In this document: piece by piece, positions 26,180 through 35,243 of the stretch
Layout of the letters: each line of letters starts with the position of its first letter
Numbering within the stretch: the stretch's first letter is position 1
Origin: JAJDUF01 sp965214295
Lineage (GTDB): Bacteria > Chloroflexota > UBA11872 > UBA12225 > JAJDUF01
Direction of reading: 5' to 3'
Assembly (NCBI GenBank): GCA_965214295.1
Contig: OZ243944.1
Location: 1,674,001 to 1,738,000, forward strand
Length of the DNA: 64,000 bases
Program-made: the position numbers and the translations under genes
The notes under the pieces: generated by a model
What the model saw: the letters and a program-made list of their open reading frames with translations, nothing else
Told to the model about the DNA's origin: nothing
The model's database searches: none

Positions 26180-28731
26180 ATATCACTGTCCCGGCACTGT
26201 CGTTGGTGGTCTTGATCGGCCCTTCGGGCAGCGGCAAGTCTACGTTTGCCAGCAAGCATTTCAAGCCCACGGAAGTGCTGTCATCCGACTATTGCCGCGG
26301 CCTCGTGTCCGATGACGAAAACGATCAAGCTGCGACGAAAGATGCCTTCGACGTACTCCACTTCATCGCTCGCAAACGCCTCGCGGCTGGCCGGCTCACC
26401 GTGGTAGATGCTACCAACGTTCAGGCGGAGGCACGCAAGCCGCTGGTGGCGCTGGCACGAGAAGCCCACGTGCTTCCTGTGGCCCTCGTCTTCAACCTGC
26501 CGGCCAAGCTGTGCCAGGAGCGCAACCGCGACCGGCCCAACCGCGACTTCGGTCCCCACGTGGTTCGGCAGCACAGTCAGCAGCTGAGACGCTCGCTCCG
26601 CGGCCTGCGGCGGGAGGGTTTTCGACACACCGCTATCCTGAGCACGCCGGATATGGTCGCCGCCGCCCGTATCGTGCGGCAGCCTTTGTGGGTCGACCGG
26701 CGGCAGGAGCATGGTCCGTTCGACATCATTGGCGATGTCCACGGCTGCTTCGATGAGCTTGTCGCGTTGCTGGAGCAGCTGGGCTATGACATCGGCGGCC
26801 CGACTGGTCGGCCCACGGTGCGCCACCCGGACGGTAGGCGTGCGGTGTTTGTTGGCGATCTCGTGGATCGAGGCCCTAACTCGCCTGGGGTGCTCCGGTT
26901 GGTCATGGCCATGGTGGCCGACGCGGCAGCGCTGTGTGTGCCGGGCAATCACGACATCAAGCTCATGCGAAAACTCAAGGGGCGCGATGTTCGGATCACG
27001 CATGGTCTCGCGGAAACGCTGACGCAGCTGGCCGCAGAGCCGGATGACTTCCGACGGAGCGTGATGGAGTTTCTCGACGGGCTGGTGAGCCATTACGTGC
27101 TCGACGATGGGCGGTTGGTCGTTGCTCATGCTGGCCTGAAGGAGGAGCTGCAAGGGCGCGCCTCGGGCCAGGTACGGGAGTTTGCGCTCTATGGCGAAAC
27201 CACTGGCGAGACCGATGAGTTCGGATTGCCGGTTCGTCACAACTGGGCTGACGACTACCGAGGATCGGCCACTGTCGTCTACGGACACACACCGGTACCA
27301 GCCGCAGAGTGGCGCAACCGGACTGTCTGTATTGACACCGGTTGCGTGTTTGGTGGGAAGCTGACGGCTTTACGCTATCCGGAAAAGGAGCTGGTGCATG
27401 TCCAGGCGCGCCGCACCTACTATGACCCGGTGCGTCCTCTACTACCACCAAGCCAAGAGGCGCCGGCTGTATCGCGCCGTCCCCACGATGACATACTGGA
27501 TATCAACGATGTCTTGGGTAAGCGTGTCATTACCACACGCATTCACCGCAACATCACTATTCGCGAGGAGAATGCTTTGGCGGCTCTCGAGGTCATGAGC
27601 CGATTTGCGGTGGATCCGCGGTGGCTTATCTATCTACCACCGACTATGGCTCCTCCGGATACCTGCAAAGATGGCGAGTACCTTGAGCATCCACGCGACG
27701 CCTTCGCTTACTTCCGAGGGCAGGGAGTGGCTCAGGTTATCTGCGAGGAAAAGCACATGGGCTCACGGGCTATCGTCGTTCTCTGCCGCGATCAGGAGGC
27801 GGCCCAGCGCCGATTCCAGGCGGACAATGGCCGGCTCGGTCTCGTCTATACGCGCACGGGACGCCCCTTCTTTTCCGATACCAAGATGGAGGGCACGCTG
27901 CTCGCGCGTATGTCTGCCGCCTTGGCGCAGGTGGACTTCTGGGATCGCTTTGAGACGGACTGGCTCTGCCTCGATGCCGAGCTGCTGCCGTGGTCGGCGA
28001 AGGCTCAGGGGTTGCTACAGGATCAGTACGCAGCTACGGCGGCCGCAGCCAGCACTACGCTCGATGCCGCCGTCTCCTTGCTGAAGAAGGCCGCGGGCCG
28101 CGAAGAAGAGCGCGCGGCGTTGCTCACTCGCTACCGGAAGCGCCAGGAAATGGCGAGCCGGTTTCGCGCGGCCTATCGTCGCTACTGCTGGCCGGTCAGG
28201 AGTGTGGCCGACCTGAAGCTGGCGCCCTTTCACCTGCTGGCGACGGAAGGGCGGACATACACGGACAAGGACCACACCTGGCACATGGAGATGGTCGCGG
28301 CCCTCTGCCAGGCTGATGGAGCGATCTTCGCTGCTACTCCCTACAAAACTGTCGACCTGACCGACCCTGACAGCGAGACAAGAGGGATCAGCTGGTGGAA
28401 AGAGCTGACTGCCGCTGGCGGCGAGGGGATCGTTGTGAAGCCGCTCCGGTGGATCGTGAGAGGGAGTCGAGGCCTCGTTCAGCCGGCCATGAAGTGCCGG
28501 GGACGCGAGTACTTGCGATTGATCTATGGCCCGGAGTATACGGCTCCTGAGCACCTGGAGCGGCTCCGGTCCCGCAAGGTCTCCGTGAAGCGCTCGTTAG
28601 CCCTGCGAGAGTTTGCGCTGGGTGTCGAGGCGCTCCATCGGTTTACGGAGGAAGAGCCGCTGTATCGGGTGCATGAATGCATCTTCGGCGTGCTGGCCCT
28701 GGAGAGCGAGCCGGTCGACCCTAGGCTCTAG
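26176..28731 (+). CDS. pnkp: polynucleotide kinase-phosphatase-ligase (Pnkp)
   Basis: An 851-residue trifunctional RNA end-healing and sealing enzyme. The kinase domain has GPSGSGKST with Lys21/Ser22 and Asp38/Arg41 at the same positions as the Clostridium thermocellum enzyme as I remember it. The phosphatase domain has GDVHG (Asp187, His189), GDLVDRG and PGNHD of the binuclear metallophosphatase fold. The ligase domain has the nucleotidyl Lys526 in EEKHMGS, later than in the Clostridium protein because of extra residues between domains. It heals 2',3'-cyclic phosphate and 5'-OH ends and seals RNA with Hen1. The start overlaps the Hen1 stop. No partner ribotoxin is obvious directly beside it. 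Confidence 0.95.
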   Translation: MNITVPALSLVVLIGPSGSGKSTFASKHFKPTEVLSSDYCRGLVSDDENDQAATKDAFDVLHFIARKRLAAGRLTVVDATNVQAEARKPLVALAREAHVLPVALVFNLPAKLCQERNRDRPNRDFGPHVVRQHSQQLRRSLRGLRREGFRHTAILSTPDMVAAARIVRQPLWVDRRQEHGPFDIIGDVHGCFDELVALLEQLGYDIGGPTGRPTVRHPDGRRAVFVGDLVDRGPNSPGVLRLVMAMVADAAALCVPGNHDIKLMRKLKGRDVRITHGLAETLTQLAAEPDDFRRSVMEFLDGLVSHYVLDDGRLVVAHAGLKEELQGRASGQVREFALYGETTGETDEFGLPVRHNWADDYRGSATVVYGHTPVPAAEWRNRTVCIDTGCVFGGKLTALRYPEKELVHVQARRTYYDPVRPLLPPSQEAPAVSRRPHDDILDINDVLGKRVITTRIHRNITIREENALAALEVMSRFAVDPRWLIYLPPTMAPPDTCKDGEYLEHPRDAFAYFRGQGVAQVICEEKHMGSRAIVVLCRDQEAAQRRFQADNGRLGLVYTRTGRPFFSDTKMEGTLLARMSAALAQVDFWDRFETDWLCLDAELLPWSAKAQGLLQDQYAATAAAASTTLDAAVSLLKKAAGREEERAALLTRYRKRQEMASRFRAAYRRYCWPVRSVADLKLAPFHLLATEGRTYTDKDHTWHMEMVAALCQADGAIFAATPYKTVDLTDPDSETRGISWWKELTAAGGEGIVVKPLRWIVRGSRGLVQPAMKCRGREYLRLIYGPEYTAPEHLERLRSRKVSVKRSLALREFALGVEALHRFTEEEPLYRVHECIFGVLALESEPVDPRL

Positions 28732-28777
28732 GTTGTGCTGACGTTTGAGCTGGAAGGCAGTGCCACCAATCCCTTTC

Positions 28778-28836
28778 CGTCATCCCGGTGGAAGCCGGAA
28801 TCCATGCCCCCCTGCGAAGCGGGGAACATAGGGGGC
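28778..28836. repeat. dispersed palindromic repeat cluster
   Basis: GTCATCCCGG-N-CCGGAATCCATG followed by a C/G-rich stem (CCCCCCTGCGAAGCGGGG). It sits between the convergent Pnkp and FBP aldolase/phosphatase genes and could also end transcription. Confidence 0.5.
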
Positions 28837-28848
28837 CGGGGGGTAGTC

Positions 28849-29985
28849 TTAACCACGGACCGTGAAGCGGTCTTCCAGCTCGTTCTCGATGGCTACCAGC
28901 CCGGTGTAAGCAAGCTCGGCGTTGGACGCCATCGCGGCTCCGAACCAGCCCTGCCGGCGCATCGCCAGACCCTTCTCGACCGCGCCACGACGGACCGATT
29001 CCCAGAGGCTGTCGGCAAAGAAGTCCACGATCTCCCCGGTGAAGTTTCCGGCAGCGTCTACCGAAACTCCAAGCGCCGACACAATCGGTTGGCAGTACAC
29101 AAAGCGCACTTCACTGTTGATGGGGACGGGCGTAATCGGCATCACGTGGCTGCCGCGTGCGTCGCCGGTCACGTAGGGACAGATCGCCCACGGCAGGAGC
29201 ACTTCCTCCGGTGCCGGAAAGATGCCCTGGGTGCGTATAATCGCCACCGGGTCATCCTTCCCGACGTAGGTCCCGGCGATGTTGTGCAGCCGACTCGTAC
29301 TGGCCGCGAGTAGCTGCTGGTCGGGATGGGCACGCGACCAAGCCGACTGAATGGCGAAACGCGCTTCATCGCGCAAGAGGGCCGCCAGCCGATAGTAGTC
29401 CTCGGGTGCATGGAGGGTAATCTCCCGATCTCCCTCCGTATAGTCCATATCCATCAGGCAAAAGCTGAACCCTTGGCTCATCTCCGGCTTGAGGAGCAGG
29501 CCCCCGCAGTACATCGGGTCGGCAAGGGGTAAGAAGAACGGCAAGTTGAAAGCGCCGGGCGCGCACTTATCCGCATAGAAGAAGAGCACCGTTTCGGCCG
29601 GCCGGACCTTGTTGTCCTTGACCGGATTATGCTCGAACTCCAGCTCGGCGACGGCCGGGCCGGCGCCCCGGATGTTGCCGGAGGGAGCATCCACCAACAG
29701 GTCTTGCCCGGCGCCATAGTCACCGCGCTCCTGAGCAGCCGCCGTCCCGTTCTGGAAAGCGTCCCAGGCCAGCTGGTGTAGCTCCGTATTATCGGGGCCG
29801 ACGGTATGGCTGCACGTGATCGCGATATCGTCGCCGGTGTGGGTGATCATCATGTCAATAAGCAGGCCGCGCTCTTGGGCGGCGGCAAATGTCTCCCGCA
29901 CCGCCGCCAGCACCGCCTGCGAGGGGCGGGTGTGGCCCCCCGGCGACCCGATGTCCGCCTTGAAGATCGAGAGCGTCAATTTCAT
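28849..29985 (-). CDS. fbp: fructose-1,6-bisphosphate aldolase/phosphatase (archaeal type)
   Basis: A 378-residue bifunctional gluconeogenic enzyme that condenses triose phosphates and removes the 1-phosphate. The N-terminus FKADIGSPGGHT carries Asp11 and His18, conserved metal ligands of this family, and TYVGKDDP holds the Tyr and the Lys expected to form the Schiff base. Length agrees with the family. The enzyme is typical of archaea and some deep-branching or thermophilic bacteria, including Chloroflexota. The ATG follows a GGGGGG stretch; the longer frame is not supported. It points to a gluconeogenic life on small organic acids. Confidence 0.9.
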   Translation of the reverse strand: MKLTLSIFKADIGSPGGHTRPSQAVLAAVRETFAAAQERGLLIDMMITHTGDDIAITCSHTVGPDNTELHQLAWDAFQNGTAAAQERGDYGAGQDLLVDAPSGNIRGAGPAVAELEFEHNPVKDNKVRPAETVLFFYADKCAPGAFNLPFFLPLADPMYCGGLLLKPEMSQGFSFCLMDMDYTEGDREITLHAPEDYYRLAALLRDEARFAIQSAWSRAHPDQQLLAASTSRLHNIAGTYVGKDDPVAIIRTQGIFPAPEEVLLPWAICPYVTGDARGSHVMPITPVPINSEVRFVYCQPIVSALGVSVDAAGNFTGEIVDFFADSLWESVRRGAVEKGLAMRRQGWFGAAMASNAELAYTGLVAIENELEDRFTVRG

Positions 29986-30179
29986 CGTCCCCCCTTGCTC
30001 CTGAGCATGAAAATACCTGCGAGCATCCCTCACCAACCCAGTCTCAGGACAGTCTCGTCAGGTTACTGCGACTGTAGCATTCCCCCACGGCGTTGCCAAG
30101 TGCATCGGCCCAGTGGCACGGAACCGAGTGCGTGGTTACTCCTGCCCTTGAACGATTGAGCGGGCCTGAAGCATACGAG

Positions 30180-31226
30180 CTAGCTACCCGGTGGCGCCGG
30201 AACGGGCGTCTCGGAGTAGGGCATGAGCGTCGCAAGCCCGGCCGCACCGGTCATGATCTCGGCGATCTCCCGCTGGGCCTCCGGGGTGAGCGCCACGTCG
30301 AGCGCCCCGACGTTCTCGTCAAGCTCGGCTGGCCGCCGCGTCCCGGAGAGCGCCACCGCCACCTGCTCGTTGCTGAGGACCCAGGCCAACGCCAGGCGCG
30401 GCAAGGTAGTCCCCAGCCGGGCAGCGATCCGCTTGAGCTGGTCAACAACCCGCAGATTAGCCCCAAAGTTGTCGGCGCTGAACAGCGTTTGACCAAAGAT
30501 CGGCCGCTCCCGGCGCCAGTCCCCCTCCTCGAAGGTCGTCTCCGCATCGAATGTCCCGGTCAGTAGCCCATGGGCCAGTGGCCCGTAGGCCATAATGCTC
30601 ACGCCAAGCTCTTGGGCCGTAGGCATCATCTCGTGCTCCCAGCGCCGGTCGAACAGGTTATAGCCCACTTGGTTCGCCACCAGTGGCGCCAGCCCACACG
30701 CCGCGTGGAGCTGGCGCGCCTCATAGTTCGACACCCCAACGTAGCGGGTCTTCCCGGCCGCCAGCAGGTCATGCAGCGCCCGCGCCGTTTCCTCGAAAGC
30801 GGTCTCGGGATCCGGCCAATGGATGAGGTAGAGGTCCACGTAGTCGGTGCCTAACGACTGAAGACTGGCCTCGCAGTCCGCAATCACCGAAGCGTAGCGG
30901 GCGTCGCGGCCAGGATTGAAGCGCGGCAGACCCGGCCGGGTCGGCTTGTCGTCCATCTGCCCTGCGCGCGTGGGCAGCGCGCCCTTGGTGACGACAATGG
31001 CCTCCTGGCGCCGGGCACCCAACCCTCTCCCGAGCAATTCCTCCGAGGCCCCGACACCGTAGCCGCGGGCCGTATCGAACAAAGTGATGCCCAGATCGAG
31101 CGCCCGGTGAATGGCGGCGATGACCTCCGTGGTCTCGAAAGACCCATAGCCGCCGCCCATTTCCCAGCAACCGAACCCAATGACCGATACTTCCAGGTCG
31201 GAGGTCCCCATGCGCCGATATTCCAT
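30180..31226 (-). CDS. aldo/keto reductase
   Basis: A 348-residue NADPH-dependent aldo/keto reductase. The catalytic tetrad is readable: Asp and Tyr in FDTARGYG, Lys in VVTKGAL and His in LIHWPDP. The C-terminal ALSGTRRP segment binds the cofactor phosphate in relatives. GGGAGG before the ATG fixes the start. It lies about 190 bp upstream of the FBP aldolase/phosphatase gene on the same strand. Substrate unknown; galactose- or fucose-type sugar dehydrogenases of this family exist and would suit the neighbourhood. Confidence 0.88.
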   Translation of the reverse strand: MEYRRMGTSDLEVSVIGFGCWEMGGGYGSFETTEVIAAIHRALDLGITLFDTARGYGVGASEELLGRGLGARRQEAIVVTKGALPTRAGQMDDKPTRPGLPRFNPGRDARYASVIADCEASLQSLGTDYVDLYLIHWPDPETAFEETARALHDLLAAGKTRYVGVSNYEARQLHAACGLAPLVANQVGYNLFDRRWEHEMMPTAQELGVSIMAYGPLAHGLLTGTFDAETTFEEGDWRRERPIFGQTLFSADNFGANLRVVDQLKRIAARLGTTLPRLALAWVLSNEQVAVALSGTRRPAELDENVGALDVALTPEAQREIAEIMTGAAGLATLMPYSETPVPAPPGS

Positions 31227-31263
31227 CGTAGTGCCTCCCTTCCGATGAATATAACCCGGACCC

Positions 31264-31460
31264 GCCATTCCCACGCACGCAGGAATCCACCCTCCCCGCC
31301 GCTGGATTGCAGCCTGCGCCGCAATGACGGTGCTGGCCTGTGCCTCGTCACTGCGGCGGAAGCCGCAGTCTAGGGCTTCACGTTCCGCCGGCCGTCATTT
31401 TCATCGCTTGTGGTGCAGAGTGCAAGCTACAAGAGTGCTTCCGGCTTGTGCCGGCATGAC
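31264..31460. repeat. cluster of four dispersed palindromic repeats
   Basis: Four hairpin units occur at about 31264-31288, 31302-31330, 31347-31371 and 31430-31460, in alternating orientations and of two subtypes (GGAATCC and GCAATGAC ends). The cluster separates the E2 gene from the aldo/keto reductase gene, both on the minus strand. Confidence 0.6.
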
Positions 31461-31471
31461 GAGCACCCGGG

Positions 31472-32704
31472 CTAGGCCCATAGCTCTGCTCGCTGCCACT
31501 GAGATACCATGCTCTCCAGGAGGGTCGCGGCGGCCACGCCGTCCGCGACGCGGTGGTCGAACGTGAGGCTGAGATGCACCGTCGGCCGCACGGTCAACGC
31601 CCCGTCCTCGGCCACCGCCGGCCGCGGCGCAATGTTGCCCACGCCCAGAATGGCGCTCTGCGGCGGGTTGATGATGGGCGTGAAAGCGTCAATGTGCAAG
31701 GCGCCGAGATTCGTCAGCGTCGCGGTACCGCCTTCCATCTCCCGGGGCTGTAGCCGCCCCTGCCGTGCCCGGTCGGTCAGTCCGGTCAGCTCGCGGGCCA
31801 GATCGAGCGCCGGACGGTGGGCCGCATCACGCAGCACCGGCACGACAAGGCCGTCCTCCACGGCGACGGCAACGCCGATATGTACCTCCCCCAGCAGCAC
31901 GACCTCCTCACCCTCGATCACAGCGTTGAGCGCCGGGTGCTCTAGCAACGCCGCGGCCAGCGACTTTGCCAAGAGCACGTCATAGGAGACATGCACCCCC
32001 TCGCCGGCTGCTCTGGCTACCAGTAGCTCTCTGGCTTGCACCAGTGGGCGGGCATCCACCTCGCGGGTCAAGGTCAGCTGCGCGGTGGACGTGAGGCTAT
32101 GCTGCATCCGCCGGGCAATCAAGCCGCGCATCCCCGTGAGCGGGACGCGGCGCAGCACGCGCGGCCCGCCGGCCTCACTCCCTGGCCCCCGCTCCACTTG
32201 TGGAGCAGGGGAGTCCGTTCCCGCTGGCTGCCGACTCGCCGCGGCCGCCTGCACGTCCGCCTCGGTGATGCGGCCGCCAGGCCCGCTGCCCGTGACACTG
32301 GTGAGATCAATGCCAAGCTCGCGGGCGCGGCGCCGGGCGACCGGGGTGGCGCGCACGCGGCCGCGGCTGGCGCGTGCCGGTGGCGGCTTTGCCGGCGTGC
32401 GTGCCGGTGTGGCGGCAGGAGCGGCCGCCGGCGCGGCTGTCGGTGATCCGGCGGCGGGAGGGGACTCACCCGGGGCGAGGACGTGGCCCAGTATCCCTTC
32501 GACCTGCACGCGCCCGCCTACCGGCACGACCTGATGGAGCATACCGGCCGCCGGGGCCGGGATTTCGACGGTGGTCTTTTCCGTGGTCAGCTCCAGCACG
32601 GGCTGGTCTTCCACGACTGACGCCCCGTCGGCCACCAGCCAGCGCGTGACCTCACCCTCAATGGTGTACATGCCGAGGTTAGGCATAGCGATTGCTACGG
32701 CCAT
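31472..32704 (-). CDS. 2-oxoacid dehydrogenase E2, lipoyl acyltransferase
   Basis: A 410-residue E2 component. A lipoyl domain lies at residues 1-75 with the lipoyl Lys43 in TTEKTT. A Pro/Ala-rich linker follows, then a peripheral-subunit-binding domain (RATPVARRRARELG ... GRITEADV), a second linker and the catalytic domain ending in FDHRVADG with the active-site His/Asp. The core transfers an acyl group to CoA. GGAGGT precedes the ATG. It is the last gene of the E1alpha-E1beta-E2 operon, 42 bp after E1beta. No E3 gene is present; a shared E3 elsewhere is likely. Pyruvate, acetoin or branched-chain substrate cannot be decided. Confidence 0.9.
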   Translation of the reverse strand: MAVAIAMPNLGMYTIEGEVTRWLVADGASVVEDQPVLELTTEKTTVEIPAPAAGMLHQVVPVGGRVQVEGILGHVLAPGESPPAAGSPTAAPAAAPAATPARTPAKPPPARASRGRVRATPVARRRARELGIDLTSVTGSGPGGRITEADVQAAAASRQPAGTDSPAPQVERGPGSEAGGPRVLRRVPLTGMRGLIARRMQHSLTSTAQLTLTREVDARPLVQARELLVARAAGEGVHVSYDVLLAKSLAAALLEHPALNAVIEGEEVVLLGEVHIGVAVAVEDGLVVPVLRDAAHRPALDLARELTGLTDRARQGRLQPREMEGGTATLTNLGALHIDAFTPIINPPQSAILGVGNIAPRPAVAEDGALTVRPTVHLSLTFDHRVADGVAAATLLESMVSQWQRAELWA

Positions 32705-32746
32705 GATTTACCTCCGGCCCGGCTCCGTCATTCCCGCACCGGCTCC

Positions 32747-33832
32747 CTACCCCGTACCGAGCATCTCGTGTACCGCATCCACGACCCGTTGCGGCGACGG
32801 CGTATAGATCGATTCCAGGGCCGCGCTATAGGGTACCGGCGTGTCCGCGCTGTTGATGGTCTTGATGGGCGCATCGAGAAAGTCGAAGCCGGCATCGGCG
32901 ACGCGGGCGGCGATGTCGCGTCCCAGCGAGCAGGACGGTGTGTCCTCGTCCACGACAACCAAGCGTTGCGTCTTCTCCACGGATTCGACGATGGTCTCTT
33001 CGTCCAGCGGCGACAGACTAAGTACGTCGATGACCTCGGCCTCCAGGCCTACGGCGACCAGCGCCGCGGCCGCCTCCAGGCACACGTAGGTCATGCGGCC
33101 GATCCCGCAGAGGGTGAGGTCGCTTCCCCGCCGCACGATCTCGGCCTTCCCGAACGGCAGCGTATAGGCTTCCTCCGGTACCGGCGTGCGCGCATTCAGC
33201 CCCAGATAGCGGTGTTCGAGTACGATCACGGGGTTGTTGTCACGGATGGCGGCGATCATCAGACCCTTGGCGTTGTAGGCCGTGGTCGGTGCGACGCATT
33301 TCAGGCCGGGCACGTGTGCCAGGACCGAGTAGAGCGTTTGGGAGTGCGTGGCCGCCGCGCCGCCGCCGGCCGTCTGGCTGCTCGGTGGGCGCGCGCCATA
33401 CGACATCCGCACCGTCATAGGAATCTGTACCTGGCCGCCCATCATGTAGTGCATCTTCGCCGCTTGATTGATGAGCTGGTCGTAACAGCAGCCGATCAGA
33501 TCAATGAATCCCAGGTCCACTATCGGGCGCAGGCCGCTCATGGCGGCCCCGACCGCCGCCCCGACAAACCCCATCTCCGCAATCGGCGTGTCCAAGACGC
33601 GCCCGGAGCCGAACTCGGTAACTAGCCCCTTGGTTGACCGGGTGGGGCCACCCCAGGCGTCCTTGAAGCCTAGATGCTCCCGCCCGGCCGCTCCCGCCAC
33701 GTCCTCGCCGATGACCACGATGCTCGGATCGCGGCGCATCTCCTGCCGGATCGCTCGGTTCAGTGCCTCCGGGAACGTCAAGACCTCGGCGGCCGTCTCG
33801 GTAGCAGCCGGCGCTACTGTTGTCGTGACCAT
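32747..33832 (-). CDS. 2-oxoacid dehydrogenase E1, beta subunit
   Basis: A 361-residue transketolase-like E1 beta subunit. Typical motifs are VIGEDVAG near residue 42, TEFGSGRVLDTPIAEMGFVGAA (family TPI-E-x-x-x-x-G) and MPFM-like PMTVRMSYGARP in the middle. It pairs with the alpha subunit to bind thiamine diphosphate and decarboxylate a 2-oxoacid. AAGGAAGGG precedes the ATG. It lies 53 bp after E1alpha. The sequence resembles the pyruvate/acetoin-dehydrogenase type. Confidence 0.9.
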   Translation of the reverse strand: MVTTTVAPAATETAAEVLTFPEALNRAIRQEMRRDPSIVVIGEDVAGAAGREHLGFKDAWGGPTRSTKGLVTEFGSGRVLDTPIAEMGFVGAAVGAAMSGLRPIVDLGFIDLIGCCYDQLINQAAKMHYMMGGQVQIPMTVRMSYGARPPSSQTAGGGAAATHSQTLYSVLAHVPGLKCVAPTTAYNAKGLMIAAIRDNNPVIVLEHRYLGLNARTPVPEEAYTLPFGKAEIVRRGSDLTLCGIGRMTYVCLEAAAALVAVGLEAEVIDVLSLSPLDEETIVESVEKTQRLVVVDEDTPSCSLGRDIAARVADAGFDFLDAPIKTINSADTPVPYSAALESIYTPSPQRVVDAVHEMLGTG

Positions 33833-33885
33833 GACCCTTCCTTTCCGGCCCCCTCCCTCTACAATGAGCTGGAGCAGATGAGGTA

Positions 33886-34869
33886 CTAACCCGCTACGAT
33901 CTCCGTCGTTAGCTCCGCTGCCGCCGGGAACGGCGCTGCTTCAGCGGCGGCAACGGCCTCGTCCACGGCCGCTGCCGTGTGGGCATCTATTTCCGCCAGA
34001 TCGGCGGCGGTCAGCGTCCCGGCTGCGACGACCTCCTGACGGAAGCGAGCGATGCAATCCCGTGCGCGGGCGGCCTCGATCTCTTCGGCCAGCCGGTAGG
34101 CCGTCCCGTCGTCTCCGGCCGAGTGTCCGTAGTAACGGTAGGTCCGCGCCTCGATCAAGGATGGCCCGCCGCCGGAGCGGGCACGCTCGACCGCCCGTGC
34201 CGTCGCCTCGTACACGGCAAACACATCCTGGCCGTCCACCTTCTCGCCGGGCAGGCCGTAGCCGGCGGCACGTTTCCAGACCTCGCCAGCGGTGCTGTAC
34301 TCGACCGGCGTGCTCTGCGCGTAGCCGTTGTTCTCGCAGACGAACACGCAGGGCACGTTCCAGACCGCAGCCAGGTTGATCGCCTCGTGGCAGGCACCGA
34401 TATTCGCGCCGCCATCGCCGAAGAAGGTCACGGCCACCTGACCGGTCCGGCGCACCTTGGCGCTCAAGGCGGCGCCCACCGCGTGGGGAATACCGGCCCC
34501 GACGATCGGGTTCACGCCGAGCATGCCCACGCGCACGTCCGTGATGTGCATGGAGCCGCCCTTGCCGCGGTTCGCGCCGCTGGCCTTGCCGTACAGCTCG
34601 GCCATCATCGGTGCCACGTCCATCCCTTTGGCGATGCAATGCCCGTGACCACGGTGCGTGGAGGCAATCCAGTCGTCCGGTCGCAGGGCAGTACAGACTC
34701 CTACCGCCACGGCTTCCTCGCCGACGTAGTAGTGGGCAGCGCCGAACGCAATGCCGCCATCCACCAGCGCCTTAACGCGGTCCTCGAAGGCCCGAATCAG
34801 CACCATGCGCTCGTACATGGTCAGCAGTATCGCACGCGAGAGCGCTGCTGCGGTCGTACTGCTTGTCAT
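33886..34869 (-). CDS. 2-oxoacid dehydrogenase E1, alpha subunit
   Basis: A 327-residue E1 alpha subunit. The thiamine-diphosphate motif GDGGANIG ... VCENNGYAQST is intact, preceded by GKGGSMHITD and HRGHGH segments that help form the active site. GAGGAGG before the ATG is the reason for choosing MTSSTT; an upstream extension is encoded by repeat sequence. It is first in the operon E1alpha-E1beta-E2. GKGGSMH and short length favour the acetoin/pyruvate type over branched-chain enzymes, without certainty. Confidence 0.9.
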   Translation of the reverse strand: MTSSTTAAALSRAILLTMYERMVLIRAFEDRVKALVDGGIAFGAAHYYVGEEAVAVGVCTALRPDDWIASTHRGHGHCIAKGMDVAPMMAELYGKASGANRGKGGSMHITDVRVGMLGVNPIVGAGIPHAVGAALSAKVRRTGQVAVTFFGDGGANIGACHEAINLAAVWNVPCVFVCENNGYAQSTPVEYSTAGEVWKRAAGYGLPGEKVDGQDVFAVYEATARAVERARSGGGPSLIEARTYRYYGHSAGDDGTAYRLAEEIEAARARDCIARFRQEVVAAGTLTAADLAEIDAHTAAAVDEAVAAAEAAPFPAAAELTTEIVAG

Positions 34870-35243
34870 CGAGCGGCCTCCTCGCTGGTGCCGGCCGACA
34901 TGGCCATCTTCCGGTGCCCGGCCGCGTCCCCCGTCATTCTTGCGCCAGCGGGAATCCATGTCCCCGTGCGGAGTGGATGCCGCGCCGGAACCGGCGCATC
35001 TTCCAGGCTAAGGTAGCGTTCCCGACAAGCGCATGCAAGCCGGAGGCCAGCTGCAGTCGGGGCAATTGCATCGGAAAGAGCGCCTGATCTGTGGACAACC
35101 ACCAGAGATACCACTCCGAGCTACTGGCCACTGGTCACTGGTCACTGGTCACTGGTCACTGGTCACTGGACGGTAGAGGCTGGCACAGTAGTCCCGCGAA
35201 CGCGCGGCGCGGCGGCCGAGCACATAACCACAGGGAGAGGCAA
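34870..35243. other. divergent intergenic region with repeats
   Basis: This gap between E1alpha and the flavoprotein gene has no convincing gene. It contains a dispersed palindromic repeat at about 34932-34961 and a 7-bp tandem repeat at 35123-35170. No clear promoter hexamers were found. Confidence 0.5.
35123..35170 (+). repeat. heptanucleotide tandem repeat ACTGGTC
   Basis: Five perfect ACTGGTC units, one variant (ACTGGCC) before and a partial unit after. It ends about 70 bases before the flavoprotein start. A 7-base phase is also visible at 48638-48668 and, weakly, at 10775-10791. Copy number of such arrays can vary between strains. Confidence 0.9.

Noticed and set aside
33979..35016. Plus-strand 345-residue frame
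   Set aside because: Antisense to the E1alpha gene, which has clear thiamine-diphosphate motifs.
35123..35170. CRISPR array
   Set aside because: The units are seven bases with no spacers, and no cas genes are present.
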